Shown: positions 40,301-53,070 of the stretch, one piece after another
How positions within the stretch are numbered: position 1 is the stretch's first letter
How the letters are laid out: the number at the start of each line of letters is the position of its first letter
DNA from: Haliclona indistincta
Taxonomy: Eukaryota > Porifera > Demospongiae > Haplosclerida > Chalinidae
Assembly (NCBI GenBank): GCA_964017065.1
Contig: OZ024785.1
Coordinates: 8,759,086-8,823,085, forward strand
Length of the DNA stretch: 64,000 nt
Reading direction: 5' to 3'
The notes under the pieces: model-generated
Seen by the model: the letters and a program-made list of their open reading frames with translations, nothing else
Database searches by the model: none
Told to the model about the DNA's origin: nothing
Program-made: the position numbers and the translations under genes

Positions 40301-40942
40301 TCTTCTCTCAGGGTGAGTTTGGAGTGTATCTTGTTTCAGATGGTAGCAGTAAACCGTATCGCTGCAAGATTAGAGCTCCCGGCTTCTACCATCTTGTGAG
40401 TATAGAAAAGAGAGGAAGTGTGAGCGTGTGAGAGACAGTGAAAAGGGTGAGGGTGTGGAACAGAGTGGGAGAGTGAGGGAGGGTGTGGTGACTGGTGAGT
40501 GCAGTGTTAGGTAGAATAGAGTGAGGGTGGGAGGAAGAGAGTGAGGGAGGGAGGTAGTGAGTGAGTGAGTGCAGTGTTAGGTAGAACAGAGTGTGGGTGG
40601 GAGGAAGAGAGTGAGGGAGGGTGTGGTGACTGGTGAGTGCAGTGTTAGGTAGAATAGAGTGAGGGTGGGAGGAAGAGAGTGAGGGAGGAGGGAGTGAGTG
40701 CAGTGTTAGGTAGAACAGAGTGAGGGTGGGAGGAAGAGAGTGAGGGTGGGAGGAAGAGAGTGAGTGAGATGTCATTCTTGTTCTCTAGGCGGCTCTGAAC
40801 ACAATGACTACTGGTCACATGTTAGCTGACCTGGTGGCTATCATTGGTAAGTGGACTTAGCCTATACACTCACTTATTGACGAACTCTGTTGTTTGCGTA
40901 ACAGGTACCCAGGATATTGTATTCGGTGAAGTAGATAGATGA
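37366..40942 (+). CDS. NDUFS2: NADH dehydrogenase (ubiquinone) Fe-S protein 2, complex I 49-kDa subunit
   Basis: Thirteen exons sum to 1434 nt, 477 residues: 37366-37469, 37530-37675, 37726-37829, 37898-37978, 38044-38277, 38939-39091, 39142-39227, 39407-39526, 39576-39705, 40043-40138, 40312-40395, 40789-40846 and 40905-40942. It is a core matrix-arm subunit of respiratory complex I that forms part of the quinone-binding cavity. An Arg-rich mitochondrial presequence ([18 protein letters not shown]) precedes the conserved core: [74 protein letters not shown], and the C-terminal DIVFGEVDR, ending in TGA. The size matches the family. Introns 5, 7 and 11 hold a MITE, a CT tract and a minisatellite respectively. 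Confidence 0.96.
38371..38648. mobile_element. MITE in NDUFS2 intron 5
   Basis: Ends TACCGTATTT and AAATACGGTA are inverted repeats about 278 bp apart, with further inner complementarity. It is non-coding. A similar TACGGTAT end type occurs at 59902-60098. Confidence 0.6.
39285..39404. repeat. CT/CCCT polypyrimidine tract in NDUFS2 intron 7
   Basis: About 120 bp of CTCTCC/CCTCCC repeat immediately before the splice acceptor at 39405-39406. It is an over-expanded polypyrimidine tract; apparent Pro/Ser and Arg/Glu ORFs are artefacts. Confidence 0.95.
40490..40770. repeat. Minisatellite in NDUFS2 intron 11
   Basis: About four variable units of 65-75 bp sharing GAGTGCAGTGTTAGGTAGAA and GAGGGTGGGAGGAAGAGAGT. 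It is non-coding; the minus-strand Ser/His/Leu ORF is a by-product. Confidence 0.9.
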
Positions 40943-41982
40943 GACAACACGCCCACACAGTCTATGTCCCACACTCACTCCTTAGTATTGATCTACTGAC
41001 AATAGTACCGATCCACTAACTATAGCGTCGGTCTACTATCACTGTAACACTGTCTACTAACTCTCGGCGGTACTGTATCATTTGTACGTTGTGTATTATT
41101 GTGTACTGTTACTGGATCTACACTGTTCAATTTGATGATACCATAATATTTTTCTGTAAACAAGGCTACGCAATGCATGTTGTATCCATGTACTGCTACA
41201 CGATGATTTCATAGCTAGCGTACCAGTGGCAGCAAATTAATTTGAGCTGCGAGGTGTCAGTCACATAGCATGTTGTACTATATGCTCGTCTTACTGAATG
41301 TTAACAAAAATGTATAATCATGGGTCTATACTTAGTCTGGGTTCTTTTGCTTGTTTTAGCATGCCTCCTTGTACGTCACTAGCCAACCTGTTTCCTGTGG
41401 AGCATGGCTTCTGTACATGCACTGGTATCCTGGGTTTCACGCCATCACTCCCAACCTTTACTCACTTAGTGTGGTAAGATTGCTGAATGTATAGTATGCC
41501 GCGCCGCCAATACTCATAGTAATTCTGCGTCACTCACTAATTCAATATTATGACTGCGATACCATTATTGGTCATAGCAGTTATAAAAAAGACAGTCATT
41601 GTAACTTTGATACAGGTGATCTAATAAAAAATGGTTTAAAAATAATATAATTTTGCTCTGTTTATACACTGTGCACGGCAACAGTTACATTCTTGTCAAC
41701 ATTGAAGTATCAACCTTTTGACCTCTCGTACTCTAGCTATGAGTTGCTTTTGGTTGATAGGCATTCCATATTCGCATACTACCATCCCAACCAGCTGATA
41801 CATACTAGAGAGATGGAGAAAATTGTGTTTCAAAGTCGTGAATTTTTAAATGTAAAGGAAATTTGTACTATACCTGGTTTCGATCAGGAATGTGTATAAT
41901 GCTTCGGATAGTGTCCGTGTGACCTTTGTGGATCTGTACTACATCTAATTTGTCATTGTAGACCCTTTAGAAGAGACAGAGA
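40943..41982. other. Convergent intergenic stretch, NDUFS2 to WD40 gene
   Basis: About 1.0 kb of AT-rich sequence holding the 3' ends of both genes. Candidate AATAAA signals are present near 41623. No further gene is recognised; the 68-residue ORF at 41693-41899 matches nothing I know and has no flanking exon structure. Confidence 0.5.
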
Positions 41983-43377
41983 TCAAAGGGATTGATTTGA
42001 GGGAGGAGAGGGTGTAGGGAACCACCTTATGGTGTCTTGCATCCCTGTGACAATGGCACCGTTACTGCTGTCTATGCACAGCACTGAGACTGGATTGGGT
42101 GTGGTGATGGTAGCCTCACACACACTACCGTCCGCCGACTACAAATAGTGAGATAGAGAGAGACACACAGGTTTATAAAGCTTCTATAATAGAGAATTTG
42201 TGCAAAGCAAACTAAAATACATGTAGATAGATAGAGGCGGCTGGATAGAGGTATCAAAAATGCACTGTGGAGCATCAAAGCCTATGAGCACCCTGTTGAA
42301 CTTAGGCTACATACAAATAGTAGATAAAGATATCAAAATGGAGCATCAAAGCCTCTGAGCAACCTATTGAACTTAGGCTACATACAAATAGTGAAATTAC
42401 ATAGCCCTACAAAGTTCCCAAGTAGGTGTGGGAACCACTGGGTCAAGGTACAGACAGTTCTTTGACCTAATACAGTGGGTACCATAGCTTCCTACCTATA
42501 GTGGTATCATTTCTGGGAACTCCTGTTTAGGGTGCCAGTAAAGGTTGAGTTCATAGTGTGGAGGCTAATCTTGTTATGAAGGTGTGACCCTTGGCTAATA
42601 ATAGCGCCCACAAAATGCAATCAGAAATACCAGAACTGTCTGTAAACAAACTGCATCTGCAAATGCAATGTTTACTATGTGTTAGTTCTGTATGTCGGCT
42701 ATGAATTAGTTGTGTTGGCAGTGGTCTTAATTTGTAATCGATTTTCCCTCGTCAGTAGTCATACCAATAAAGTGTCTCCCATTACCACTGTATTGCATTC
42801 TATGAAACACGTACAAATTGCAGACAGACATACCGTACAAGTTAATTATGTGTGTGTGTGCATCAGTGATAACTCTTGTTTTGTGCGTGTTAGATGCAAT
42901 ACTCACCCATAGTGATATAGCTCCTGTCTCACTTCCTGTGACCCACTGGGTATAATGTGTATTCCAGCATACCTGTGTGTGTGTGTGTGTGTGTGATAGT
43001 GAAGAAGGTCCATAGAACCATCAGTGGTGTGACATGTTACTATTGTGGGTTGCAGTGACCTCCCTAAAGTGGCGAGTGTGTATTCAGCCCTACTATCACA
43101 GGGATAGCTGAGAACACGCCAACTTCCTGTGTTATCATTGCTAGTCTCTCTCATAGCAAAGGTTATTCAAGGTCATCTCAATAATGGGATATGGTGTCAC
43201 AGTATTGGATTACTGTATGATTACAAGTAAGTCCCGCCCATAGCTCTACCTTAGTGATCTCCCCTCTGGTTCCATGGAGAGTTGCTAAAAGATGCACCTC
43301 TGATCTTCTAGTGGAGAATTTTCTTAGATACACATTACCGTTAGATGCAGAGTATGCAAACGTGTCACTGCAGGAGA

Positions 43378-43424
<47 letters not shown>

Positions 43425-46400
43425 AGAGCAAGATTTAAGATGAAAGCACCCAACTAATGGATGTTTTTAATGGGTAAATGACTTCCTTATTGAAAATTTA
43501 ATTAGTAAAAATGATTTTCTTGTATTTGCCTTTAGGGTGACCGCCAGGTCAGAATCGTTATGACAGACCATGAAAATGCAATAATACTGCCAACGAAAAA
43601 CAACCCAGTTATGTAATACATGTCTATATGTCATATGAGCAAAGAGCGGTTTACTTGTTTGGGCAGTAGGCGATGTCTGTTAAAAGTAGTTCACCGTGTC
43701 CCTTTGCATCGCTTGGAGGTATTGAATCATTTATTTGGACTGCAAGACTGGATGGAAAAGAGGCTATCAACGAATGCTCATACTGTGCTCACGTGCTGGT
43801 TTCCAACTCCCATATACAAATTCTTAAATCCCATCCAGCCGTGAGCTGTAGTGGTAACTGAGTCACACACATGTGCACACACTTTTCGATTCAGCTCACT
43901 AAGCATGCTGTGTCTGAGGCTGACGATCCCTCTGCTAACGCCAGACCTGGTACACTGCCATCGTGTCTGTTCAATATGCACTTCATTATCATCCCAGCTA
44001 CACGGCTGAATGTCAGCAGATCCTATTGAACTAACACTGAAGATGGACACATTCACATGATGCACACACCTCTTCAGTTTCCTCGTCATTATCCTCATGA
44101 TATGCACGCTGTGTTTCTCTCAACACTTTTGCTGACTTCTTGTCGAATCCCCAAACAACTAGAAAGGACAGATAAGGTACAACATAATGTAGTATTGTCA
44201 CACAATGGCTGGTAATTTGTCAAGCTGCTAACTCCCTATGTAGACTAGCAGGGTTCAGAGGTTGCTAGTGTACAGTGCAGTCATTGGGCTTGTTCAAACA
44301 CATTGGGTACATGCACTCGATATGAGTAAACACTGTCAATAGAGTGAGGTCACTTAAGGAAGCAAGTAGTGCGTGAGAGAGTACAGTAGTGTTGTGCACT
44401 CACACACTCTCCCATCCTGGGCCGAAGCTACCAGCAGATCTAGTGATTCAACGTACAGCGATGACACAAATCCTCTCCAAGATTTCTATATCACATTATA
44501 ATCTCTCTAATTTTCAGCTTGCATACATTGTACCAACCTTGACTACTTCCTTTTTTGCTTTATCTTTTTCAACCTCACCCAGTTCTTCTTCGGAAGCTTG
44601 GTGCTTCTGCCCGGGAAGGAAGAAAGCTAAGTTTCGTTCCCCTTCATCGCTGTTCAAATGCTTTCTAAAATCCTCCTTGTACAAAAATTTCTCAGTACTG
44701 GAAACACACCAATTTTGCTATGGTTTCCTATAATATAGAATCCTCTTACCTGTACATAAAGTGATTTAGTTGCAATCGCTCTAATTTCATCATCTGCCCA
44801 TTGCTGGTACCACAGTAGATCAAGATTGGAACCTTTTTGGCTGCGGAGATGAATATACACATGTTCGAGCATATACACAAAGTCTAAAGTCCAATGTCAA
44901 TAGATGTGTGCGAGTAAAGATGATAAGCGTGCAGTAAAAGCCAAATACAGTAGAGCGCTTTTACTATGGAGTAGTACTATTGTGTTTTGACTGGTAAAAA
45001 AATGCACAGCCATCATAACACAGTGTGTCAAACTATGTCACAATGGATTGAGGTCGAGAGGTTATAATGTGAAGTAGCTAAAGTGCAGCAATGTGGTATG
45101 TTTATAGACCCTATGATCTAGCCTTTTAGAATGTGGAGCTACACCCACCCAGTGTAATAACTGTGTAGCACCTGTAATTGATGACCTCACTACAAACAGT
45201 AGAAATAACAGGACTGACCAGCTCCCAGCTGTAATTTAAATAAATTATACCAACAAGTGGATTCCTCAAATTGTACGTCACTTAGCTGAATTATCACTCA
45301 ATAAAAAAGTTGTGTATTATGTCTATGTTGAGTGCTGAGCATGTATGGGCATGACCAGCTATGCAATGTACCCTGCTGCCTATTTGCACTGTACCCTGTT
45401 AATTCGATCGCCAGACGTACTGAATGTGAGTGTCTCTATTGAGGTTTCCAGCTGTTGGCAGCATACTGTCGAGGAGTTGCTGTATCGCCAAACCGTGACT
45501 TCTCTTGATGAAGTCATACCTTTGAGCAGAGACATATACACACATGCGCAAATACCACACATCACTCACCAATGACTTCATTCAGATCTGGCACGTAACA
45601 GAGATGTTGTAGTTGTCTGCTACTCTGGCTGCATAAAGATCCTGCATTATAACCACTAACATATGTCCACATCCTTCCTACCTCTCTCCCTCCTGAGTAT
45701 AAGGAGCTTGATCTATATACTCTGTTACCTAACATTGATGAAATAGGAACAATGCAATGTGTTGTGAATCATAATGATACAGATGTGTCTCTGTTTCAAA
45801 CCACTTCTAACATAATCAGGAAATTATTGAAAGCAACCAGCCACAATTAGCCAGTCAATGTGGGAAAACGAGGCCGTGGTAACCATAGATAGAGCAATGT
45901 TTACAGGAAATGAGCGAGATAAACAGGATAGTCAAGAGGAAGAAAGCATCTTACATTGTCTCCAGATCTCGGCTCGTAATGGATTGGTTTGTCTGTCCCC
46001 GCAGCAACCCACAATGTCTGTGTGTCTGGCACATAGCATAGCCCAGTAACCACCTGACTGAGAGACATCACATACACACTTGTTGACTTCCTGTTGCTTA
46101 CACAAACTGCAGAGAGTGGATCAGTTTTCCATCCACTGTCCATATCTTCACATGCCAGTCGAATGATCCAGTGAATATCCTGCAAAGATGATAACACTAG
46201 CTGCTGACAGTATGTGAGGCTCCTACCATGAGGTACCGTCATTGGTCTTAGTCAGCTCCAGTTTAGTTATGCCAGCATCATGAGCAGACTTCTTCCTGCA
46301 TAAAGTATCGTACTTATAAGTTCAAAGGTCAATGCCCAATATGGTAATCCTAATATTCTTTCAACACACTTTCATGATTAGGTAACTCAAGTAGTCAACA

Positions 46401-49344
46401 CATGAAGTGTTATCACACAATTTAACATAATTACAAACACTGTTCCCCAAAATATAGCCATATGCTAGTAGATACGCCTTTAAACTATCAGCATGCTAAC
46501 TTGTTTGCATAACTGCATGTGTTTGGTTACAATTGAATAGTGTGATTCCCTTATAGTGCGGCGGCATGTACTAATTATGCAAAGGTATTGCTTATACAAT
46601 GACCAAAACAGTGTTTCTGTATTCCATGGTATTCTCACAAGGCACAAAGAGAAACCAGTGTCTGTGAAGATTGTGTGCGGGCGTGCTGCGCGTACATGTG
46701 TATGTTTGGAAACAAGCCAGGTACAGAGGTCGAGTTCCGGTCAGTGTTTGTAGTGGTGTGTGCGTGGGCAACGTACGACACGCAAACACTCGAATGTTTG
46801 TTCAAGATTGTTGTACCTCAATTTAAGAACACTTACAGGGGAACTGTTCAGTGCATGTAATAACATAATCTTAGTCCCTTAGATGTGGGGGAAAGCTATG
46901 ATTACAGAGAAAGTGTAAAAAAGCACTGTTTTGAACATCCTATAGAAAACATCTTACTGGTCAGAACGTATGAGCCCGAGTGAGTATTTGTAATTATTAT
47001 AACTCACACAAATACTTGACGTAGGATCTGTGTGTTGATGTTTGGTGAAGCTATCTCGTGAATAATCAGCTTTTTGTCGTATCTGAAAATGAAAGAAAGC
47101 GCATAAATTGTAGTTGAATGCCTGCTACCCAATAAGGAAGGACATTTTTGTGTACAGACAAGACATCCTTATTGTGAACAATTGCCCCATCCCATAACTG
47201 AATATAAACTAAACCACATCCTCTGAACCCAAACATGTGAACATCTGTACTGCATTGGGGTCATAGTATAATGTATTGTTTATTGTACATTATGAACCCA
47301 AAACTGCATGTCAATGGTCAAACGAGATTTTCAGTCCACAGGTGTTCTTTGTACACTGACCCGGCTGAATAGAGTTTGTTGTCTACTGCGACCAGGCAGC
47401 TCACTATATCATCATGGCTGGGTATGGGATGAACTGTGGGAGTTAAAATAATTCATGAGGTGTATGGTGAACTGTCACACAAAGGTCAATGACAGGCAAT
47501 TAGTAATTTGCAATGCATGAATATGCCAGCATCACTTTTCTTTTATCAAAGCCAACACCTTCCATTTGTGCTCCACTCTCTCTGTTGCTTATTCATTTGC
47601 CCACTCACTTTTTTAGCTTCGGACCTAACTATACTCTCTTGCTTAAAATAGTAATTTTTCTATGAAACGCACACATCACCCACCTGGCAGGGACAACATA
47701 CATGACTAGACTACTAACTATACACTTCAATACATCTAAGCCTAACCCAGTGCCTCTGTGTTGGTGTGGACTTGCACCCTATAATATTTCACTTAGGCTT
47801 TGTGTTTACAGTGCCTTGCGAGGTCATGGCTTCCTATGTTTAGTTGCTATGGTTGCGGTTTGTACCCACTTGGTATGGCTTCATTATACATACCAAAGCA
47901 TGTATCTGGTCAGGTACATGTAGTACCTGTGGAATGCAAGTGGTCAAGGTTCAAACGATCATATAACTCAAAATTTGATAATAATTAGCATAGTGCTATA
48001 CGATGCCTTGTTTTGCTACATCTCTGCATTGCCCTATAACACACAACAGACTCTTAAAGTTCAGTTTGAGCTATGATACCTCGTGCTATGAAAAAGCAAT
48101 ACAAATTAGGATACTGGTGACAGATTGATAGCACCTCTATGCCGGTAAAAGCAGAAAAACTTACGTGTGTGTGTGTGTGTGTGTGTGAATTAAAAATGAC
48201 AAGGCAAGATGAGCAACTGGTGAGTGAATAAGAATTGCCAGCAAAAAGATCAGCTAGAGCTGAAAGTGAGTATCATTTTGTTGATGTTATTAGGGAGAGA
48301 GTGCAATAACTATGACAAAGGTCAGTTGATTGTTTGTCTTTTGTGCATAAGGTTTGTTTACATATTTTCAGTTCCTAGACATGTAATCATTTCGAATTAC
48401 ATCATAGAAATAGTGAACAGGATATGGACAGGAAGTGTCCCTAGGTACTCACCCTTGTGGTCCAGTATGCTATGACCTGATAGAGAGTGTCTTCCTGTGG
48501 TAAAGGGAAAATGTATGCTTACATTAACCAAATAAGGGGCACCCTGTGTAGTTCCAGGTAAAATGCTAGTGCTGTATCCAGTTCAAATTCCTTCTACTCC
48601 CACTTAGTGTTTAGGAAGCCAAGTATAGTTCCACTATGCACCGCTATTGTACCCATGCTTAACTATTGCATAAGACTGCAATTATGTGTAAAGCAGCAAC
48701 TCTTTGCCCTTACAATTCCTTGTGTTACATATTCGGACAAGAATTTATCAACACGTATGTGTATTCATGCAATCTCTTTAACAGTAAGAGCGATAATTTA
48801 AAAGTTAAAATACCTGCTATATGAATGATTCCAATTTTGCCTTTACCATCACCTGCAAGTAGAGCATTCCTCCGTGAGCACCAAGTCAAAGAGAACACTG
48901 GCGCACCAGTCTGTGTGTACAAGAGAAGTTAGTGGGTGAGGAGCAGGTGGGGAGTGTGCATGTTAACCTCTACAGTGTTGAAAGCTGCACCAGTTTGACT
49001 CCATTGTATGATATTGCCGTCAACAGAGCTGGAAAAGAGTACCTTACCCTCGGCCCTACAGGAGAATGCATATTTCACATTTGAAGAGTATAGCACAACA
49101 CACCAGTATAGTAGATTTGTCACCCATCCCTGATGCTTTCTGAGGCTTGTTGACAGTCTTCCTGTGTCTGCTTCCCAGCATTTGAGGAGACCATCTGCAG
49201 GGTTTGGGGGCGTGGCTCGTACCAGTTGTTTATGATTTATAGCTGACCTTCATGACCCGTTATTATTTCTCGCCGCAAGGGATGGTAAGCGACTGCTGTA
49301 ACTGGCGAGCTGTTGGTCACTCTGAAGCGTAGACGCACTTCCAT
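41983..49344 (-). CDS. WD40-repeat protein of unrecognised subfamily
   Basis: Starts at ATG 49342-49344 (MEVRLRFRVTNSSPVTAVAY) and ends at TGA 41983-41985, with about 15-18 short exons. WD40 blades are readable in order: PLRREIITGHE (exon 1), GLLKCWEADTGRLS and GWVTNLLYW (49.14 kb), VLFSSSVDGNIIQW (49.02), PVFSLTWCSRRNALLAGDGK (48.9), HDDIVSCLVAVDNKLYSAG (47.4), HDAGITKLELTKTNDGTSW and FTGSFDWHVKIWTVDGKLIH (46.2), GLCYVPDTQTLWVAAGTDKP (46.0), HLCYVPDLNEVIAGMTSSRE with VTVWRYS (45.5), VPILIYCGTSNGQMMKLERL (44.8), FAYSASNGNVYLRKFSTRRS (43.3), and a last blade ending IVTGMQDTIRWF. This is at least nine blades, so probably two beta-propellers. No catalytic domain is visible and I cannot name an orthologue. 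Some middle exon borders are uncertain. It is divergent from the SIR2-ETS gene at 49589. Confidence 0.75.
42243..42399. repeat. ~76-bp tandem duplication in a WD40-gene intron
   Basis: Two adjacent units share GGAGCATCAAAGCCT and GAACTTAGGCTACATACAAA. It is non-coding. Confidence 0.85.
42977..43004. repeat. (GT)n microsatellite next to a WD40-gene splice acceptor
   Basis: About 13 GT dinucleotides on the plus strand, so (CA)n before an AG acceptor on the coding strand. A second (GT)n is at 48163-48187 and a GA tract at 43376-43428 in other introns of the same gene. Confidence 0.9.
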
Positions 49345-49588
49345 GTTTACTTTCTGCTAAATTTTTCTCTCCACCCCGCCGGCTCAACTTTGAACCCTGA
49401 CCTTGGCGAAATTGTGCGTTCACCTTTCAGGTCGGCAATCTGACCACAATCGTATTCATCTTGTGTTTATTATAATGTTACTTCTAAAGGGCAAGTATAA
49501 TTATCGTGACAGAGTTATCTGCCGACTCAGTGCAGCATATAATCGCATCGCCTAAGTTCTTTGGCGTTTTACTAGTTGATGTTCCTGA
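49345..49588. promoter_or_regulatory. Divergent promoter of the WD40 gene and SIR2-ETS gene 1
   Basis: 244 bp between opposite start codons. No repeat, TATA or CACGTG is evident. The arrangement implies shared regulatory sequence. Confidence 0.5.
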
Positions 49589-52500
49589 ATGGACCCTCGT
49601 GTGGAAATACAGCCGAACAGAACGCTCATCGTTCTGGGACCACACTTTGCTGCGTCTCTAGTGAAGGACGACAACGAAGGAGACGAGATAGTTTCAACAC
49701 TGCACCCACTCTCTTACACTGACTTCGAAGCAGGATCGTCGGATTTATCAAAATGGATGCAGAAGAACCAACAGAATTTCAACGTTCACCGCTCATCTTT
49801 GCTTGATCGTCTGCTGGAGTTGCAGCGAGACGGCGCTCTCATCGTCTATGGCTACATAGACCAGACTGTGTCCACCGCCGCACAGCAGGTTGCGTTGGTT
49901 TCTGAGAAAGCAGAAGAGTGGGCTAGCGGCAAGACGAGTGGAATACTGCACCCGTTTGGAGTCTGCGTGGACCCGGAGAGCATAAGACTGGACATCTCGC
50001 AAGAGTGCGTCTCCTGTCTCGATCGCCTGCTGCAAGAACGAGCTTGCATAATGCTAGGATACCTGGACAACCAGCCAGACTCGTGTCTTATACAACTACT
50101 GCAAATGTGCAAGAAATCTGGTGCAGATCTCCCTCTTTCTCTGGCTGGTGAAGCCCACTGTCCCTCTACTAACTCTATACTACAACTACCCATGCCAGAC
50201 CCCACAGCCACCGAGGTCATCTGTGGAATACAAAACAGCACAAGAAAAATCGGTGAGCTTGTGTGCACGCGTGTTTCAGCGTGATACTAGCTTAGAGCCT
50301 TGTGCTGTGTTGCACGAGATGGAGGTTTGTATTACGTACCATGTACCACTTGAACTCCGTCCTGTAATTTCATTAACCTTGACCTTTGCTGTATATGTAC
50401 ATGTTATTATTAACATGATCATAAGAATACTATTGTGAATGGCGTTATCCTTTTCAGGTCAACTATTAGAAGCTCCTCCTCGGACCACGACAAATAGCAG
50501 CATTGTGACTTTGATAATGGAATCCAAACAGGGAGCACTGGAAGTGTCTTCTTTAGTGAAAGGGTCTTCGTTCGTGTTTATGAACACAGTGGACTACAGT
50601 GGTATCACGCTCTACACTCTGTGCATAAGAATTGACGACGGGAGACTGCCTGAGTTTTGGAACTGGCTGGTTATGGAAGATTCAGTTGTTCAGCTTGGTG
50701 GATTGGGTGTTGCCTTGCACAAAGATGTCTATATCTGGCTCAATAGCAGCAAGACCATCGGAACACTAGGTAAGAAACTGAAATTTCAGAATCACCGATC
50801 ATTCAACTCATTTCTCTTTTAGCTCCTGGCAGTGAATCAAAATTATTCTTAGAGCCCATGACTAAAACGTCCTTGGAATCTAGTTTATCTCAGAATAACA
50901 GCAAAGATCACCATTTTCCTTCGCGAAGGTCATCTCCTCAAAAGTCAGGCGGGCGAACAATTCCACGGTACACAATACAGAAATTTTCTCACCGAAACTC
51001 TCTCGTGAATAAAATGCTTGGAGCTCAAGATGACTCATCAGCTTTGCTGGACAAAGCACCAGCTAGTATTCTAGCACGCAGACTTAGCCTTCCACCAATC
51101 AAACGTCTTCCACAGCCACATCTCAGCAAACCAGGAGCACTGGTACCTAATGATTTCAACGCCAGCACAAGACATACATCTCTACTTAGCAAGTTTATCT
51201 TCGGTCGCAAGAGTGGAAAGGTTCCGGTCGGAAACCATGGTTCGAATTACATCAAGCAACTGTTAAAGACAAAATCTGAGAACTCTTCGAGCGGCAGCAG
51301 CAGTAGCAGTAGGTCGGAGTCTCTGTCTCCTTCACTGGACTGTAAAAAAGATGGTGCCACTACTCTTCGAGAGATGACTATCAAGCGAAGAAGAGACCTG
51401 TTTGTGGGTGAGGGCCAAGACTGGTCTAAGGAAATTGATGGAATTTTAGTAAAGTTGACAAAACGATGGGAAAAGTTGAGGCATGACCGCATGGTAGCTA
51501 TGATGGCTAAAAAGCAAGAGGAGCAGATAGCCCAAGACAATCAGCTGTCTGATGGGACAGTTCGGCAGCATCTTGCCAGCCAACCGATAGCATTACCGAG
51601 TGTAGCCGCTTATCCTAATGGAATTGTCCCTACATCATATATGGCTGGTATGAATCCATATGTCCTCTCTCAGTCGGCAGCTACGTCTATGCTCTATCCA
51701 AACTTCCTCTCCACTTACCCTCTCCTAGCTACTCTTCCTGTCAACAACTTTCCATATCTACTTCCAACCGGACAAGCAATGACAGCCGGAATGCTTCTCA
51801 TGCAAAATGGCACAGGAGGGGTTGCTTTACCACCCTCTACTGGTTCCCTTGGTACCATTAAAGGCAACGTCTCTCCTGTCTCTACCACAGTTATCCGATC
51901 TCCGTCGCCTGCTAAATCTCAGCTTGCTGGCACCAAACGACCAATACAACAATCAACGTTACAGCAAGCCTATCCCAACATCTCTTCATTGTTGCAGGGC
52001 CCACCAAACCCTCCCCCAGCAAAGCGGAAATCTCCCTCAATTCACACAAAGGGTGAGAATGCTTGATACTATTGTTATCTCTCTCAAGATAGATTCCTGC
52101 TTAGTTTGACCTTCAGTTGTTAAATCTGTAGCTGCCTTTAGCCCTACACAATACTGGCTAGTACTGTGACAATCTGTGAACTAATGCTTCCTTTCTCAAC
52201 TTTACAGAAACTAGTGATGATAACTCCAAGAACTTGTGGCAGTTTTTTCTGGAGCTCCTTCTCGCTGGCTCTACCTACTCGCATCTATTGAGATGGACAG
52301 GGTCTAACTTGGAGTTTAAAATTGAAAACCCAGAAGCACTTGCAAGACACTGGGGTCAGCTGACAATGAACAAGACACTCAGCATAGACCACCTCAACCA
52401 GGCCCTGTATCACTACTGCACGAACACAGCTATACTCACTCAGGTGAACGATCAAGAAGCTACTTTCAGATTTCATCCCAGCGTAGCCACATACATTAAC

Positions 52501-52590
52501 ATGCACTATATGCATGGACAGAGCGGATCTATGACCAGTATAAACTCTAATGGTGATAGCAACTACAAGGAGATATTGGTTGTCGACTGA
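49589..52590 (+). CDS. SIR2-like (FAM118-type) / ETS-domain fusion protein 1
   Basis: Four exons (49589-50252, 50458-50769, 50823-52052, 52208-52590) join without frame breaks to 862 residues. Residues ~10-215 resemble the FAM118 branch of the SIR2 fold: nucleotide-loop strand RTLIVLGPHFAASLV, GALIVYGYIDQ at the TTNYD-like position, then GILHPFGVCVDPESIRLD at the LHIHG-Y-DP position. Residues ~222-325 form a domain shared with the next gene (LPEFWNWLVMEDSVVQLGGL, VALHKDVYIWLNSSKTIG). A long Ser/Pro-rich linker follows. Residues ~745-830 are an ETS winged helix (LWQFFLELLLAGSTYSHLLR, WTGSNLEFKIENPEALARHW). The recognition helix reads HLNQALYHYC where canonical ETS has [10 protein letters not shown], so both base-contacting arginines are absent. 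The SIR2-like histidine is replaced (HPFG). Whether it binds DNA or NAD is doubtful. I infer a nuclear protein of unknown role. Confidence 0.85.
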
Positions 52591-53070
52591 CTCCTATACA
52601 TATTTTATGTTTCATGTTTGTGTATACCCAATATCACATATTCAACTATTTTATTTTTACATTATCGAAATGATTTGCTAGAGGTTACCCTTATGCACAG
52701 CTGGCATGCTTTCAATCAATGTGATAATGTGTCACGTTCTATTGATGCCTATTGTGTTTGCAGTGGGCAGTGCTAATTCATAACTTGCACCTGCAGACCG
52801 CGAAAAGTGCTGTTATGATTTTTGCAATAACAAGCAAAAATTGAAAAATATCTCTTTGTTTCCCGGGCTTTTTTTGAAGTGGGCGTTTTCCATGAGTTAT
52901 TATAGACAATTACGTATTCATAGTTGATTGATTATCTAATAAAATGCTAGTCGGATGATTTTACACTATATTCATAACATCAGTCCACGATTCTAGTGCT
53001 CTCGCCATGCAAACTATCCAATAGCAGAGCCGGGCAGCGTCTAAAGTGGAGCCGGTCAGCTTAGAGAGAT
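52591..53070. other. Intergenic spacer between the two SIR2-ETS genes
   Basis: 480 bp of AT-rich sequence carrying the 3' end of gene 1 and the promoter of gene 2. No repeats or RNA genes are seen. Confidence 0.5.

Noticed and set aside
40386..40775. 129-residue His/Ser/Leu ORF on the minus strand
   Set aside because: It is a by-product of the minisatellite in NDUFS2 intron 11.
41693..41899. 68-residue ORF between NDUFS2 and the WD40 gene
   Set aside because: No recognisable domain, no adjacent exons and AT-rich context; not supported as a gene.
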